Shown here: positions 17,265-25,744 of the stretch, in pieces | How positions within the stretch are numbered: the first letter of the stretch is position 1 | How the letters are laid out: every line of letters starts with the position of its first letter | From: Bacillota bacterium | GTDB taxonomy: Bacteria; Bacillota; UBA4882; UBA8346 | Assembly (NCBI GenBank): GCA_023392595.1 | Contig: JAEVYU010000012.1 | Coordinates: forward strand, 62,001-126,000 | Reading direction: 5' to 3' | Length of the DNA stretch: 64,000 nt | The notes under the pieces: generated by a model | The model's database searches: none | What the model was told of the DNA's origin: nothing | The model's input: only the letters and a program-made list of their open reading frames with translations | Position numbers and translations under genes: made by a program

Positions 17265-18029
17265 ATGAAAAATTTGCGAAAATCATGGGTACTCACTATA
17301 GCAATCACTACTGTACTGGCTTTAACAATGGGCGAATGCAGCTCCAGTTCGTCCTCTAGCTCTTCAGATACGATATCCGTAGAGTCGGTAATAACAACTC
17401 ATTTTGGTGACGGATTTGATTCTTATAACACGTCTGTATGGTCCAAATCCGATGGGTGGACCAATGGCAACATGTTTAACTGCGGTTGGAAAGCGGATCA
17501 TGTTATTTTCTCCAACGGAGTTATGAGCTTGAAACTGGATAATACATCTTCCTCCGGTAAGCCGTACTCATCCGGAGAACTCCGGACAACAAACACTTAC
17601 AGCTATGGATTATATCAAGTCCGGATGAAACCGACCAAGAATATTGGTGTCGTCTCCTCTTTTTTCACTTATACCGGAGCCTCGTTCGGCACGGTTTGGG
17701 ATGAAATTGATATTGAGTTTTTAGGCAAAGATACCACCAAAGTCCAGTTCAATTACTTCACCAACGGCGTAGGTGGTCATGAGAAGCTTTATAGCCTAGG
17801 GTTTGATGCTTCATCAGCTTACCATACTTATGCTTTTAACTGGCAGCCTTCTTATATCGCTTGGCTTGTTGATGGAGTGGAAGTGTACAGAGCAACTGTT
17901 AATATACCGACTACTCCGGGTCGCATTTTTATGAACTTATGGCCTGGAATCACCGTAGATTCATGGCTTGGCGCGTATAACGGGGCAACACCGCTTTATG
18001 CGTATTATGACTGGGTTGCTTATCAATAA
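17265..18029 (+). CDS. Secreted GH16 endo-beta-glucanase (lichenase-like)
   Basis: Endo-beta-1,3(4)-glucanase of 254 residues. GGGAGGAATTCTCA directly before the ATG supplies the ribosome binding site. An export signal covers residues 1-23 and is followed by a run of Ser. A Cys lies at the expected lipidation point but is preceded by M-G-E, not a canonical lipobox, so lipid attachment is doubtful. The GH16 catalytic motif D-E-I-D-I-E-F-L-G is near residue 147 with both Glu present, and downstream F-N-W-Q-P and W-L-V-D-G-V-E-V-Y match bacterial lichenases. Length fits a single catalytic domain. It has its own terminator. With the importer and YesM/YesN pair upstream it probably degrades mixed-linkage glucan or laminarin outside the cell. 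Confidence 0.93.
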   Translation: MKNLRKSWVLTIAITTVLALTMGECSSSSSSSSSDTISVESVITTHFGDGFDSYNTSVWSKSDGWTNGNMFNCGWKADHVIFSNGVMSLKLDNTSSSGKPYSSGELRTTNTYSYGLYQVRMKPTKNIGVVSSFFTYTGASFGTVWDEIDIEFLGKDTTKVQFNYFTNGVGGHEKLYSLGFDASSAYHTYAFNWQPSYIAWLVDGVEVYRATVNIPTTPGRIFMNLWPGITVDSWLGAYNGATPLYAYYDWVAYQ

Positions 18030-18101
18030 GGCGTAATTTGCGTATCGATGTATAAATACAATGGATAAACAAGCTGTATGAATTCAATATTTTGTTCTTC
18101 C

Positions 18102-18130
18102 CTCTCCAGTTTCCGCTGGAGAGCTTTTTT
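18102..18130 (+). terminator. Intrinsic terminator of the GH16 gene
   Basis: Perfect 8-bp stem (CTCTCCAG at 18102-18109 with CTGGAGAG at 18116-18123) followed by C and six T. Confidence 0.9.
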
Positions 18131-18259
18131 AGCTGTCAGTGTTATTTTTCCGTATTGCTCCCGGTGTATGAACATCCAAGGCCATTTCTTTAAAAGCGCC
18201 CGGCAAAATTGAGAGTACGGATAAAGAAGAACAAGCGGAGGATTCTCTATTGCAAAACC

Positions 18260-19390
18260 CTACGCCAACTGTTTATGAAACCCCCTCACCGAATATCCTA
18301 AAATCAGGAGGCCGATAACCGTTAAAGCCAGCATTTGCGGGTACAAATAGGAGATCCCGATTCCTTTGAGATAAATTCCCCGGACAATCTCGATAAAGTA
18401 GCGGGCCGGCACAATGAAAGTCAACCATTGCAAAACCTTGGGCATGTTGGCTATCGGGGAAACAAACCCGGATAAAAGGATATTGGGCATCAGCAGAAAC
18501 ATCGTACTGAGCATCGCTTGCTGCTGGGTGCTGGAAACCGTGGAAATCATCAGGCCCAGCCCGAGTGTGGTCATTAAAAACAGGGCTGAACAAAACAATA
18601 ACAATAAGATACTGCCCCGAATCGGGACTCCAAACCAGAGGCTGGCCACCAAACCAACCAGTAAAACATCCATCATCCCGATAAAGGGAAAGGGCACTAA
18701 TTTGCCCAGGATGAATTCCCATGCCTTCACCGGCGTCACCATAATCTGTTCGATGGTTCCCCTTTCCTTTTCCTTGACGATCGAAAGAGCGGTAAGCATC
18801 GTGGTAATGAGCAACAGTACCATGACCGTTACTCCGGGAACCATAAAATAAGCCGCCTTTAACTCCGGATTATAATAGACCCGGTACATAAAATGAATGG
18901 GGATAGCCAGAGATGGTCCGCTTCCCGATTTTAAAACAGCCGCCCTGGAAATATTCTGACTTAAACTGTTGATAATGCTTAAAAAATAATTTTGGGCGAT
19001 GGTGGCGGTATTGGAGTCGGTTCCATCGGTTAAAACCTGTATTTGCGGTTTATTATGCCGGTCAATATCCCGGCTGAAACCTTTGGGAATCACCAGGCCT
19101 ATTTTTATCTCACCCGCATCAAGCTTTGGACCCATTTCCTCCTCGGATGCCAGGAAGCCCCGATTGATAAAAAAACGGGAGTGTTCAATTTTGGCCACCA
19201 TTTCCCGGCTTACCGCCGTATGATCGTAATCGACCACGGCAAATTTGACATTTTTAATGTCGGCGCCCGCAACATAGCCAAATATCAATACCATGACCAC
19301 CGGTACTACAAAGACCAGGGCCAGAGTTCTCGGTTCGTGAAGGAGCTGAATCATTTCTTTTTTGGCAATTGCCCATATTCTGCCGTTCAT
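18260..19390 (-). CDS. ABC-2 type efflux permease (YbhR-like)
   Basis: Inner-membrane permease of 376 residues, last gene of the efflux operon. The N-terminal helix after K-K-E-M-I-Q-L-L-H-E-P-R-T is followed by a long extracytoplasmic domain (about 45-170) and five further helices from about residue 180. The segment E-K-E-R-G-T-I-E-Q-I-M-V-T-P-V is the usual ABC-2 coupling motif, and S-G-F-V-S-P-I-A-N-M-P is also typical. The layout equals E. coli YbhR/YhhJ. A 63-base decayed copy of its 3' end sits at 9472-9534. It is paired with the permease encoded just upstream. Confidence 0.93.
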   Translation of the reverse strand: MNGRIWAIAKKEMIQLLHEPRTLALVFVVPVVMVLIFGYVAGADIKNVKFAVVDYDHTAVSREMVAKIEHSRFFINRGFLASEEEMGPKLDAGEIKIGLVIPKGFSRDIDRHNKPQIQVLTDGTDSNTATIAQNYFLSIINSLSQNISRAAVLKSGSGPSLAIPIHFMYRVYYNPELKAAYFMVPGVTVMVLLLITTMLTALSIVKEKERGTIEQIMVTPVKAWEFILGKLVPFPFIGMMDVLLVGLVASLWFGVPIRGSILLLLFCSALFLMTTLGLGLMISTVSSTQQQAMLSTMFLLMPNILLSGFVSPIANMPKVLQWLTFIVPARYFIEIVRGIYLKGIGISYLYPQMLALTVIGLLILGYSVRGFHKQLA

Positions 19391-19413
19391 ATTGACTTTT
19401 CCCTTTCTTGGCG

Positions 19414-20550
19414 TTAATCCAACCTCTTCTTAAATTTCAAAGTCGCGGCAGTCATCAAGACTGTCGAAAAAAAGATTAGAACCACCGCTTCCGGCCATAA
19501 AACCGTCAGTCCGACCCCTTTTAAAAAAATGCCCCGTAAAGCAACCAGAAAAAACCGGGCTGGAATCAAATAAGTCACCGCCTGTAGAAAATGCGGCATA
19601 CTTTCAATGGGAAATACAAATCCCGATAGTAAAATGGCCGGTAAGGAAGTTACCGGTAAAACCATAAACATCGCTTGCTGTTGCGTTTTGGCAATGGTTG
19701 AAAAAAACAACCCAATCCCCAGGACCGATACAAGGAAAATCAAAATAAACAGCATCAAAACCGGAAGGCTCCCTTTCAGCGGCACGCCAAACCAAAAAAC
19801 ACCGGCTGGAATGATCAGCAGCACCCCTAAAAACGATACCAGCGCATAGGGAATGATTTTACCCAAAATCAATTGCCACGGTTTAATCGGGCTCACAGCC
19901 AACTGCTCGAAAGTGTTCCGTTCCTTTTCATTGGTAACCGCCATCGCGGTTAGCAAAGCAACCACCATCATCAATAAAGTTGAAATCAATCCGGGAACGA
20001 TAAAATGCGAACTCTTCAGCTCCGGATTGTACCACACCCTTTGCTCGGATTGAAAAGGGATTAAGCGGTTCACCAAGGACGAACCCCCGCTCTTTTCAAG
20101 CCGGTTGACTATCATATTGGTTGAATAGCCCTGAACATATTTGGAAAAATAACCAAGGGAAATGGTGGCCGTATTGGCATCCGCTCCATCCAGCCCGAAA
20201 AACAAATCGCTCGATGACGCAGATGCTATTTTTCGCCCAAATCCATGCGGGATCCACAAAACGCCTCTGGCTTTTGCAGAATCCAGATAACGCAGCAAAT
20301 TGTGGGGGTTTGGATCGTAACCTATCACGTCAAAATATTCCGAAGAACTGATTCCCTTGATAAACCTGCGGCTTTCCTGCGAACTATCCTGATCGCACAC
20401 CACAATGGGAATATGATGAATATCGAAATTGACCGCATAACCGTAAAGCATTAACATTACCACCGGAGCAAACAAGACCATCCCTAGAGTTCGCGGGTCG
20501 CGGCGGATCTGCAAAAATTCCTTTTTAATCAAGGCCCATAATTGTTGCAT
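19414..20550 (-). CDS. ABC-2 type efflux permease (YbhS-like)
   Basis: Permease of 378 residues with the same architecture as its downstream partner: one N-terminal helix after the I-R-R-D-P-R-T segment, a large outer domain, and a C-terminal block of helices. The coupling motif reads E-K-E-R-N-T-F-E-Q-L-A-V-S-P-I and the later loop S-G-F-V-F-P-I-E-S-M-P. The two permeases share only moderate similarity, so they form a heterodimer as in YbhS-YbhR. The gap to the next gene is 23 bases. Confidence 0.93.
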   Translation of the reverse strand: MQQLWALIKKEFLQIRRDPRTLGMVLFAPVVMLMLYGYAVNFDIHHIPIVVCDQDSSQESRRFIKGISSSEYFDVIGYDPNPHNLLRYLDSAKARGVLWIPHGFGRKIASASSSDLFFGLDGADANTATISLGYFSKYVQGYSTNMIVNRLEKSGGSSLVNRLIPFQSEQRVWYNPELKSSHFIVPGLISTLLMMVVALLTAMAVTNEKERNTFEQLAVSPIKPWQLILGKIIPYALVSFLGVLLIIPAGVFWFGVPLKGSLPVLMLFILIFLVSVLGIGLFFSTIAKTQQQAMFMVLPVTSLPAILLSGFVFPIESMPHFLQAVTYLIPARFFLVALRGIFLKGVGLTVLWPEAVVLIFFSTVLMTAATLKFKKRLD

Positions 20551-20606
20551 GGTTCATCTCCGTCAACTATACTTGAAATCCACGAGTTACAAGCGCCCCG
20601 ATATCA

Positions 20607-21359
20607 TCAACTCTCAGCATTCTTTTTCAATTCCAAAGCTTTCTTTGAAAAATAAACAAAGGCGCCTTCCAAATTGGTTTGCCCGGATTGTTGTTTCAAC
20701 TCGGTTGGAGTCCCCAGATTCACCAGCTTGCCGGCAGCGATGAAAGCAATGTGGTTGCAATACTCAGCCTCGTCCATAAAGTGGGTGGTCACAAAAATCG
20801 TGGTTCCCGCCTGAGATAAACCCCGGATCAGATCCCAAAACTGCCTTCGCGATATTGGGTCAACCCCTGAAGTCGGCTCGTCAAGAAATAGGATCGGCGG
20901 CTGGTGAACAATGGAACACCCCAGCGCCAGACGTTGTTTTAAACCGGTCGGCAACTCGCCGGCCATCATCTTTTCCTGGCTTTGCAGATGAGTTAAATCT
21001 AAAATCCTTTTTTTCACTTCGGGCAACCCGGATTTGGGGATACCGTATATCCCGGCGTAAAACTCAATATTTTCATAGACCGACAGATCTTCATACAGCG
21101 AAAATTTCTGCGACATATAGCCGAGATGTAGTTTGACAAGTTCCGGTTCTCTGGTAATATCATAACCCGCTACCAAAGCCGTCCCCGAGGTCGGGGCCAA
21201 AATGCCGCAAAGCATCCGGATAGTGGTCGACTTACCGGCTCCATTGGGGCCCAAGAATCCGAAAATTTCCCCTTGGTTAACCTCAAAAGAAATATGGTCC
21301 ACCGCAATAAACTTGCCGAATTTGCGGGATAAATTTTTAACCGTGACTGCGACCATCAT
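20607..21359 (-). CDS. ABC transporter ATP-binding protein, C-terminal half of a split YbhF
   Basis: ATPase of 250 residues. Walker A is G-P-N-G-A-G-K-S-T and Walker B is I-L-F-L-D-E-P. The signature region reads L-P-T-G-L-K-Q-R in place of L-S-G-G, a change also seen in the second half of E. coli YbhF (L-P-L-G). It lies 14 bases after the other ATPase gene, with GAAGAGG before ATG 21359. A second ATG follows immediately. Two ATPases plus two permeases form one efflux pump. The signature change suggests that one of the two ATP sites is degenerate. Confidence 0.93.
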   Translation of the reverse strand: MMVAVTVKNLSRKFGKFIAVDHISFEVNQGEIFGFLGPNGAGKSTTIRMLCGILAPTSGTALVAGYDITREPELVKLHLGYMSQKFSLYEDLSVYENIEFYAGIYGIPKSGLPEVKKRILDLTHLQSQEKMMAGELPTGLKQRLALGCSIVHQPPILFLDEPTSGVDPISRRQFWDLIRGLSQAGTTIFVTTHFMDEAEYCNHIAFIAAGKLVNLGTPTELKQQSGQTNLEGAFVYFSKKALELKKNAES

Positions 21360-21373
21360 AAAACCTCTTCCGT

Positions 21374-22381
21374 TTATAATTGAGCGTTTGGAGGATTATG
21401 CCCGGTCAGCAAATCCACGAACACATCTTCCAAGGAGGGTTCGACCGTGGCAACCTTTGCCGGATAGCCATTTTCCTGCAAAATCGTTTCCAGCCAATGT
21501 CTTCCCTTTTCAACCTCGTTGGTCCCGGAAGAAGCCAGCCTTGTAAACCCCTCGTCAGAAATCCTTTCCGATCCTTCCGGAAAAGTCATTTCCTTTTTGA
21601 GCTGTACGTGAAGACGGTCTCCAAAAAGTTGGACATCTTTCACACTTTGACTCAACAACGTTTGAATGTCGAATAGCCTGTCGCTTCTGATTTCATAAAT
21701 TTTCCCCTCCAAAGGCTGTTTCAGCTCTGCGGGAGTACCCTCCTTTAAAATCCGGCCCTCATTCATCATGGCAATCCGGTCGCATTTGGCGGCTTCGTCC
21801 ATATAAGCCGTACTCACAATTACCGTCGTCCCCTGGGAAGGCAATGGCAGGAGCATCTCCCAAAATTCCTGCCTGGAAACGGGATCGACTCCGGTGGTCG
21901 GTTCATCGAGAATGAGTAACTTCGGAGTATGAATCAACGTACAGCAGAGGGCTAATTTTTGTTTCATTCCTCCCGAGAGATTGCCGGCTAGCCGGTCCTG
22001 GAATTGAAGCAAATTGGCAAAGCGCAACAATTCCTTTTTCCGTTCCTCCATGCCACGGCGGGGGGTTTTAAAAAGGTCCCCGAAAAAGTCCAAATTTTCT
22101 TTAACGGTTAAGTCGCCGTATAAAGCGAATTTTTGGGCCATATACCCTAAATGCTGTTTCAATTTTTCGGGATTCTTGCGCACATCAATGCCAAGGGCCT
22201 CAACTTTTCCCCCGCTGGCCGTTAAAATCCCGCATAAAATCCGGAACAAACTGGTCTTGCCCGCCCCGTCCGGTCCCAAAAATCCATAAATTTGATGGAT
22301 TCCGATTTGAATGGACAAATTATCAATCGCCGTTATCTGGCCATATTTCTTGATTAAGTTTTCCGTCCCAATGGCATTCAT
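21374..22381 (-). CDS. ABC transporter ATP-binding protein, N-terminal half of a split YbhF
   Basis: ATPase of 335 residues. Walker A is G-P-D-G-A-G-K-T-S, the signature is a canonical L-S-G-G-M-K-Q-K, and Walker B is L-L-I-L-D-E-P. An extra C-terminal part (about 225-335) ends with P-S-L-E-D-V-F-V-D-L-L-T-G, usual for drug-export ATPases. The G-P-D-G-A-G-K form matches the first half of E. coli YbhF. It starts 18 bases after the HlyD gene. Confidence 0.94.
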   Translation of the reverse strand: MNAIGTENLIKKYGQITAIDNLSIQIGIHQIYGFLGPDGAGKTSLFRILCGILTASGGKVEALGIDVRKNPEKLKQHLGYMAQKFALYGDLTVKENLDFFGDLFKTPRRGMEERKKELLRFANLLQFQDRLAGNLSGGMKQKLALCCTLIHTPKLLILDEPTTGVDPVSRQEFWEMLLPLPSQGTTVIVSTAYMDEAAKCDRIAMMNEGRILKEGTPAELKQPLEGKIYEIRSDRLFDIQTLLSQSVKDVQLFGDRLHVQLKKEMTFPEGSERISDEGFTRLASSGTNEVEKGRHWLETILQENGYPAKVATVEPSLEDVFVDLLTGHNPPNAQL

Positions 22382-22399
22382 GGATTGACCCGCTTTTCC

Positions 22400-23236
22400 T
22401 TATTTTTCTTCAATGGCCACATCCACCGGAAGTCCGGCTTTGAGAATGTTATCCTTATTGGCCAGCTGTACCTTGACGGCAAAAACCTGCTTAACCCGTT
22501 CTTCTTTGCTTAAGAAATCTTTCGGAGTGAATTCGGCCTCATTCGAAATAAATGAAATCCTGCCCCAAAATTTGCGATTGGGAAAAGCATCCAGCGTAAT
22601 ATACGCCTTATCATTCAGTCTGACTTTTGACACTTCCTTGAGGGTCAAATACACTTTCACCCATGGTTTTTCATAATCCAGGAGGGTAAACAAGGAGGCG
22701 CCGCCGGCGATAACTTCGCCGCTTTCAATTAATTTTTCAGAAAGGATGCCGGCGGCGGGAGCGAAGATTTGTACGTTTTTTAACTGTACATTGAGGAGAT
22801 CCAAATTGGCTTTGGCCTGACTTACTTGCGCCTTGGTCACATCATTCTTGGTCACCGCTTGATCAAATTGGGAAGCGGAGATTTGTTGGGCCTGATATAA
22901 TTGCCTGTTTCGCGCTAAATCGGTCCTGGCGGCGTCGTAATTGGCAATCGCCACATCCAGATTGGACTTGGCGGCGGCAATTTGGGCATCCAGCTCTTCA
23001 TGATCCAGTTCGGCCAATAAATCCCCGGCCTTAACCGCCTGCCCTTCGTCGGCCGAGATCGTAACAATTCTGCCGCTTGATTTACTGTTAACGGTGGTCT
23101 CCGTCATTTCAACGGTTCCGGTGGCTTCAATCCGTTGATCCGCCTTTTTATAACCGCACCCGCCAATCAAAAACAGCATGGATATGAAACTCATACCCAG
23201 AATCATCCCCATGCCGGTTTTCATAATCCATTTCAT
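22400..23236 (-). CDS. HlyD-family membrane fusion protein, lipoprotein (YbhG-like)
   Basis: Periplasmic adaptor of 278 residues that links the inner-membrane pump to an outer-membrane channel. The ATG is chosen for AGGAG eight bases upstream. A signal peptide ends in the lipobox L-I-G-G-C, so it is a lipoprotein. It begins with the biotinyl-lipoyl half-motif (V-N-S-K-S-S-G-R-I, then D-E-G-Q-A-V-K-A-G-D), then a helical hairpin rich in Ala, Gln and Asn (about 65-130), then the second lipoyl half and a beta-barrel. The layout matches YbhG. Adaptors of this kind act in envelopes with an outer membrane, though some occur in monoderms. Confidence 0.93.
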   Translation of the reverse strand: MKWIMKTGMGMILGMSFISMLFLIGGCGYKKADQRIEATGTVEMTETTVNSKSSGRIVTISADEGQAVKAGDLLAELDHEELDAQIAAAKSNLDVAIANYDAARTDLARNRQLYQAQQISASQFDQAVTKNDVTKAQVSQAKANLDLLNVQLKNVQIFAPAAGILSEKLIESGEVIAGGASLFTLLDYEKPWVKVYLTLKEVSKVRLNDKAYITLDAFPNRKFWGRISFISNEAEFTPKDFLSKEERVKQVFAVKVQLANKDNILKAGLPVDVAIEEK

Positions 23237-23247
23237 CAAAACCACTC

Positions 23248-23829
23248 CTATTGTCGATGATCTGTCCCTGCCTTGATACCTGATAAAATATATTCCTTGA
23301 CTTCTTTTTTAGTCGCTCCCATTTCTTCACCGGGAATTTTAAGAAGCAATTTGGCTATCAAATTAAATTGCATCGTACCGATAATGGACATGGCGGCCGT
23401 TTCGGTATTCATCACCCTGAATTCTCCGTTTTCAATGCCTTCCTCTAAAAGCCCGGCGACCAGTTGCGTATAGGGAAGCAAAGCGTATTGGATTATGGGT
23501 TCCAGATTGACCATCTTCCGGTCGGAGTGGCCTATTATCAAAAAAACAATATTGTATTGCTTGCTGAAGAAGTCGAAATGGAAATCGATTAAAGCATTTA
23601 ACCTGGAGGCTGCCGTTTGGTCCGGCAGGGTGATGATTTCGTCGGCCCCGGCTTTCAGCCGCTGGAAAACGCCTTTGATAATCACGGTAAATAGATGATT
23701 CTTGGTCGGGAAATATTTGAAAATCAATCCTTCCGAAACTCCCGCCTCTTTGGCGATGTCCGCGGTCCGGGTATTGGCAAGACCGTTTTGAAATGCAACC
23801 CGGATAGTCGCCTGGATAATCTTATCCAT
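23248..23829 (-). CDS. TetR-family repressor of the efflux operon (CecR-like)
   Basis: One-component regulator of about 193 residues. The N-terminal helix-turn-helix is T-R-T-A-D-I-A-K-E-A-G-V-S-E-G-L-I-F-K-Y-F. The C-terminal ligand domain is variable. The ATG at 23829 is preferred because TTGAGGA lies about five bases upstream. A GTG ten codons earlier is possible. It is the first gene of the efflux operon, as CecR (YbiH) is linked to ybhGFSR in E. coli. A perfect 14-base palindrome 68 bases upstream of the start is the likely operator, implying autorepression. The inducer is unknown. Confidence 0.92.
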   Translation of the reverse strand: MDKIIQATIRVAFQNGLANTRTADIAKEAGVSEGLIFKYFPTKNHLFTVIIKGVFQRLKAGADEIITLPDQTAASRLNALIDFHFDFFSKQYNIVFLIIGHSDRKMVNLEPIIQYALLPYTQLVAGLLEEGIENGEFRVMNTETAAMSIIGTMQFNLIAKLLLKIPGEEMGATKKEVKEYILSGIKAGTDHRQ

Positions 23830-23896
23830 GGAATCCTCAACTTTACCCAATGATCTCACCTTCTATAGCTGGACTTTCCAAACGGAAATCTTTTAA

Positions 23897-23910
23897 AGTG
23901 AGTACTCACT
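23897..23910. promoter_or_regulatory. Probable operator of the TetR-type repressor
   Basis: Perfect 14-base palindrome AGTGAGTACTCACT, followed by a further CACTT half. TGAGT-type half sites are typical of TetR-family operators, and the site lies between the regulator start and AT-rich promoter sequence. Confidence 0.8.
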
Positions 23911-24019
23911 CACTTAATATATTACCATTCCCCGATAAAAATCTCAAGAGATTTGAAATAAAATTTATTTCCTCACGTATCAAAAAATCAAATTCCCAGG
24001 GGAACATTTTTTCCGGGAG

Positions 24020-24186
24020 AAATAATTTATTCTGTCGTCCAAGCAATCCATTCTGTGACGGAAATGATCCATTTCTCCATCCGGAGGATTCATTGGGCCG
24101 TGGAAATAATTTTTTCTGTCAATCAAGTAATCTTTTCCGTCCCAAAAGTAATTCTTTCCTGAGAAAAATGATTCTTTGTGCCGATA
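24020..24186. repeat. Degenerate 21-base tandem repeat array, eight units
   Basis: Units start at 24020, 24041, 24062, 24085, 24104, 24125, 24146 and 24166 with lengths 21, 21, 23, 19, 21, 21, 20 and 21. The approximate consensus is AARTAATYYWTTCTGTC plus four variable bases. Similar but weaker units extend left to about 23960. Either strand reads as seven-residue repeats, yet neither has a start codon with a ribosome binding site and length changes break the frame. There are no spacers, so it is not a CRISPR. Confidence 0.7.
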
Positions 24187-24314
24187 TTTTTTTTCTTATA
24201 AAAAATAACCCCATATACCTACATATCCTATCATAACCCCCATGGAGATTTTACGATGAGGCCATATGTGGCGATAAGGGATGCAAAAAATATAAATAAA
24301 AGAATCCAAAATAA

Positions 24315-24344
24315 AAACGGGCCTGATTTTCTCAGTTCCCGTTT
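24315..24344 (-). terminator. Intrinsic terminator of the small beta-barrel gene
   Basis: On the minus strand AAACGGG (24344-24338) pairs with CCCGTTT (24321-24315), and the T run continues to 24313. Confidence 0.6.
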
Positions 24345-24399
24345 CAGTTCACATTTCCATGGGTTATCTTACTCTCCCAATAAAAAACCCAAATTCAAT

Positions 24400-24888
24400 C
24401 TACCATCCCCACCCGGCTTGAGCCCGGGCAGTTACGATCAGATGGTTGTCATCATCTTGTTTATACATCCCGCCGCTTAGACCGAATTCAAGCGTAAAGC
24501 CGCTGTCGGCAATATAGCGGTATCCGTAGTCCAGCGTGATCGCAACCGCGTGACCCGCATCGACCCCCCAGATATCATGGCCTTGTTCCACGTCGTAATA
24601 GGTTCCGCTCAGCCCCAAATATCGTCCGCCCTGGGCATCACTTTCAAAATATTGTTTAAACCCGAGACTGAAGGTACGTCCGATGGTGCCGTCCGTGGCC
24701 GAATTATAGATTCCTGAACCAAGATTGATACTGCCGTCACCATTGATTGTATGCTCATAATCAACAATATAATAATCATTCAATATGGCAAAAGGATTCA
24801 CTGTAATGCTACCGGTTGCGGCCTGAGTCGGCAGGGCTATCATGCCCATTAAAAAAATGACTGTGAGAAGAATCCACGCTTGCTTCAT
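24400..24888 (-). CDS. Small exported beta-barrel protein (DUF3575-like)
   Basis: Exported protein of 162 residues. ATG 24888 follows GGGAGG and begins a signal peptide (M-K-Q-A-W-I-L-L, cleavage near T-Q-A-A-T). The mature part has alternating strand patterns (V-N-P-F-A-I-L-N-D-Y-Y-I-V-D-Y-E-H, L-G-L-S-G-T-Y-Y-D-V, I-T-L-D-Y-G-Y-R-Y) and ends A-G-W-G-W. The size and the opening V-N-P...V-D-Y-E pattern resemble the DUF3575 group of small outer-membrane barrels. This match is from memory of the pattern and is moderate. It stands alone between operons with its own terminator. It supports an outer membrane in this organism. Confidence 0.6.
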   Translation of the reverse strand: MKQAWILLTVIFLMGMIALPTQAATGSITVNPFAILNDYYIVDYEHTINGDGSINLGSGIYNSATDGTIGRTFSLGFKQYFESDAQGGRYLGLSGTYYDVEQGHDIWGVDAGHAVAITLDYGYRYIADSGFTLEFGLSGGMYKQDDDNHLIVTARAQAGWGW

Positions 24889-25033
24889 GAAAATAACCTC
24901 CCCATAAATTATTTCCGTATTCAATCAACTACTATAATATCGGTAAATATCCCAATTTTTTCTCCCCAATAGAATGAATTTTTTGGTTCAATTTCAAAGA
25001 CGCCGATCGATCAATCCTTAAATCCGTAAAAAT

Positions 25034-25744
25034 CTATGATAGTAGTTGTCGGTAAAGCTCTTGTTCCAAAGTTATCAGCCCGGCATTGTTGCCCCGCCGG
25101 GTCTGGAAAACCCCGATTTCTCTTTTTACACCGGCGGAAACAGGCTTACCGCCGAGAACAACAATCGAATCGCCAAGAGTCACGGCTTCTTTTGGGTCAT
25201 GCGTGACCGTCACCACTGTCCGGGGATTCTTAATCCACAGTGCAAGGAAACTCTCAAATAAATCCGCCCTGGTTTTCAAATCCAATGATTTAAAAGGCTC
25301 ATCCATTAACAAAAGGGGTGCCTCAAACGCAAAAGCCCGGGCCATTGCCGCCCTTTGCTTCAGTCCCCCGCTTAATTGGGCCGGATAACACTCGGCATAA
25401 TCCTCAAGCCCCGTCGCGGACAGACTAGCCTTTACCTTTTCCGCCCTATCCTGTTGGGGCATTTTGTCATGCAGTACCAAACCGGTATTTTCACGGATGG
25501 TCAGCCAGGGGAGCAGCCGGGGTTCTTGAAACAAGTAACTTACCCGTTCGGTGGTATGTACGTTACCCCGCTCCACCTTGACAAGGCCCGCTAAAATATT
25601 GAGCAAAGTTGTTTTCCCGCAGCCGGAAGGCCCTAAGATAGCTGTAATCTTTCCCTCGGGAAATTCCAGACTAAAATCGGCGAATATTTCGCGGAAGCCA
25701 TAACTTTTAAAAATGTTCTCCACTTTAATCATTGGCTGCGGCAT
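25034..25744 (-). CDS. NitT/TauT-type ABC transporter ATP-binding protein (SsuB/TauB-like)
   Basis: Importer ATPase of 236 residues. Walker A is G-P-S-G-C-G-K-T-T, the Q loop F-Q-E-P-R-L-L-P-W is characteristic of the nitrate/sulfonate/taurine group, the signature reads L-S-G-G-L-K-Q-R, and Walker B L-L-L-M-D-E-P. Its start overlaps the end of the permease gene by 20 bases. It is the last gene of a three-gene operon. The transported compound cannot be told from the sequence. Confidence 0.93.
   Translation of the reverse strand: MPQPMIKVENIFKSYGFREIFADFSLEFPEGKITAILGPSGCGKTTLLNILAGLVKVERGNVHTTERVSYLFQEPRLLPWLTIRENTGLVLHDKMPQQDRAEKVKASLSATGLEDYAECYPAQLSGGLKQRAAMARAFAFEAPLLLMDEPFKSLDLKTRADLFESFLALWIKNPRTVVTVTHDPKEAVTLGDSIVVLGGKPVSAGVKREIGVFQTRRGNNAGLITLEQELYRQLLS

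Larger units (their letters stand above)
23830..24399. other. Intergenic region with TetR operator, 21-base tandem repeats and a terminator
   Basis: 570 bases with no credible gene. From left to right it holds the TetR-type palindrome (23897-23910), an array of degenerate 21-base repeats (24020-24186) and a terminator for the beta-barrel gene that ends at 24400 (24315-24344). These are listed separately. Confidence 0.6.

Noticed and set aside
17265..18029. GH16 protein as a lipoprotein
   Set aside because: The Cys after the signal peptide is preceded by M-G-E, not by a lipobox such as L-A/S-G/A, so lipid attachment is not claimed.
24020..24186. Possible CRISPR array
   Set aside because: The units are contiguous and degenerate, without constant repeats and unique spacers, and no cas gene is in the window.
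23850..24236. Plus-strand open frame of about 128 codons with seven-residue repeats
   Set aside because: It overlaps the TetR operator and promoter, has no ribosome binding site, and its pattern follows from the 21-base DNA repeat. The unit lengths 23, 19 and 20 would break a real heptad frame.
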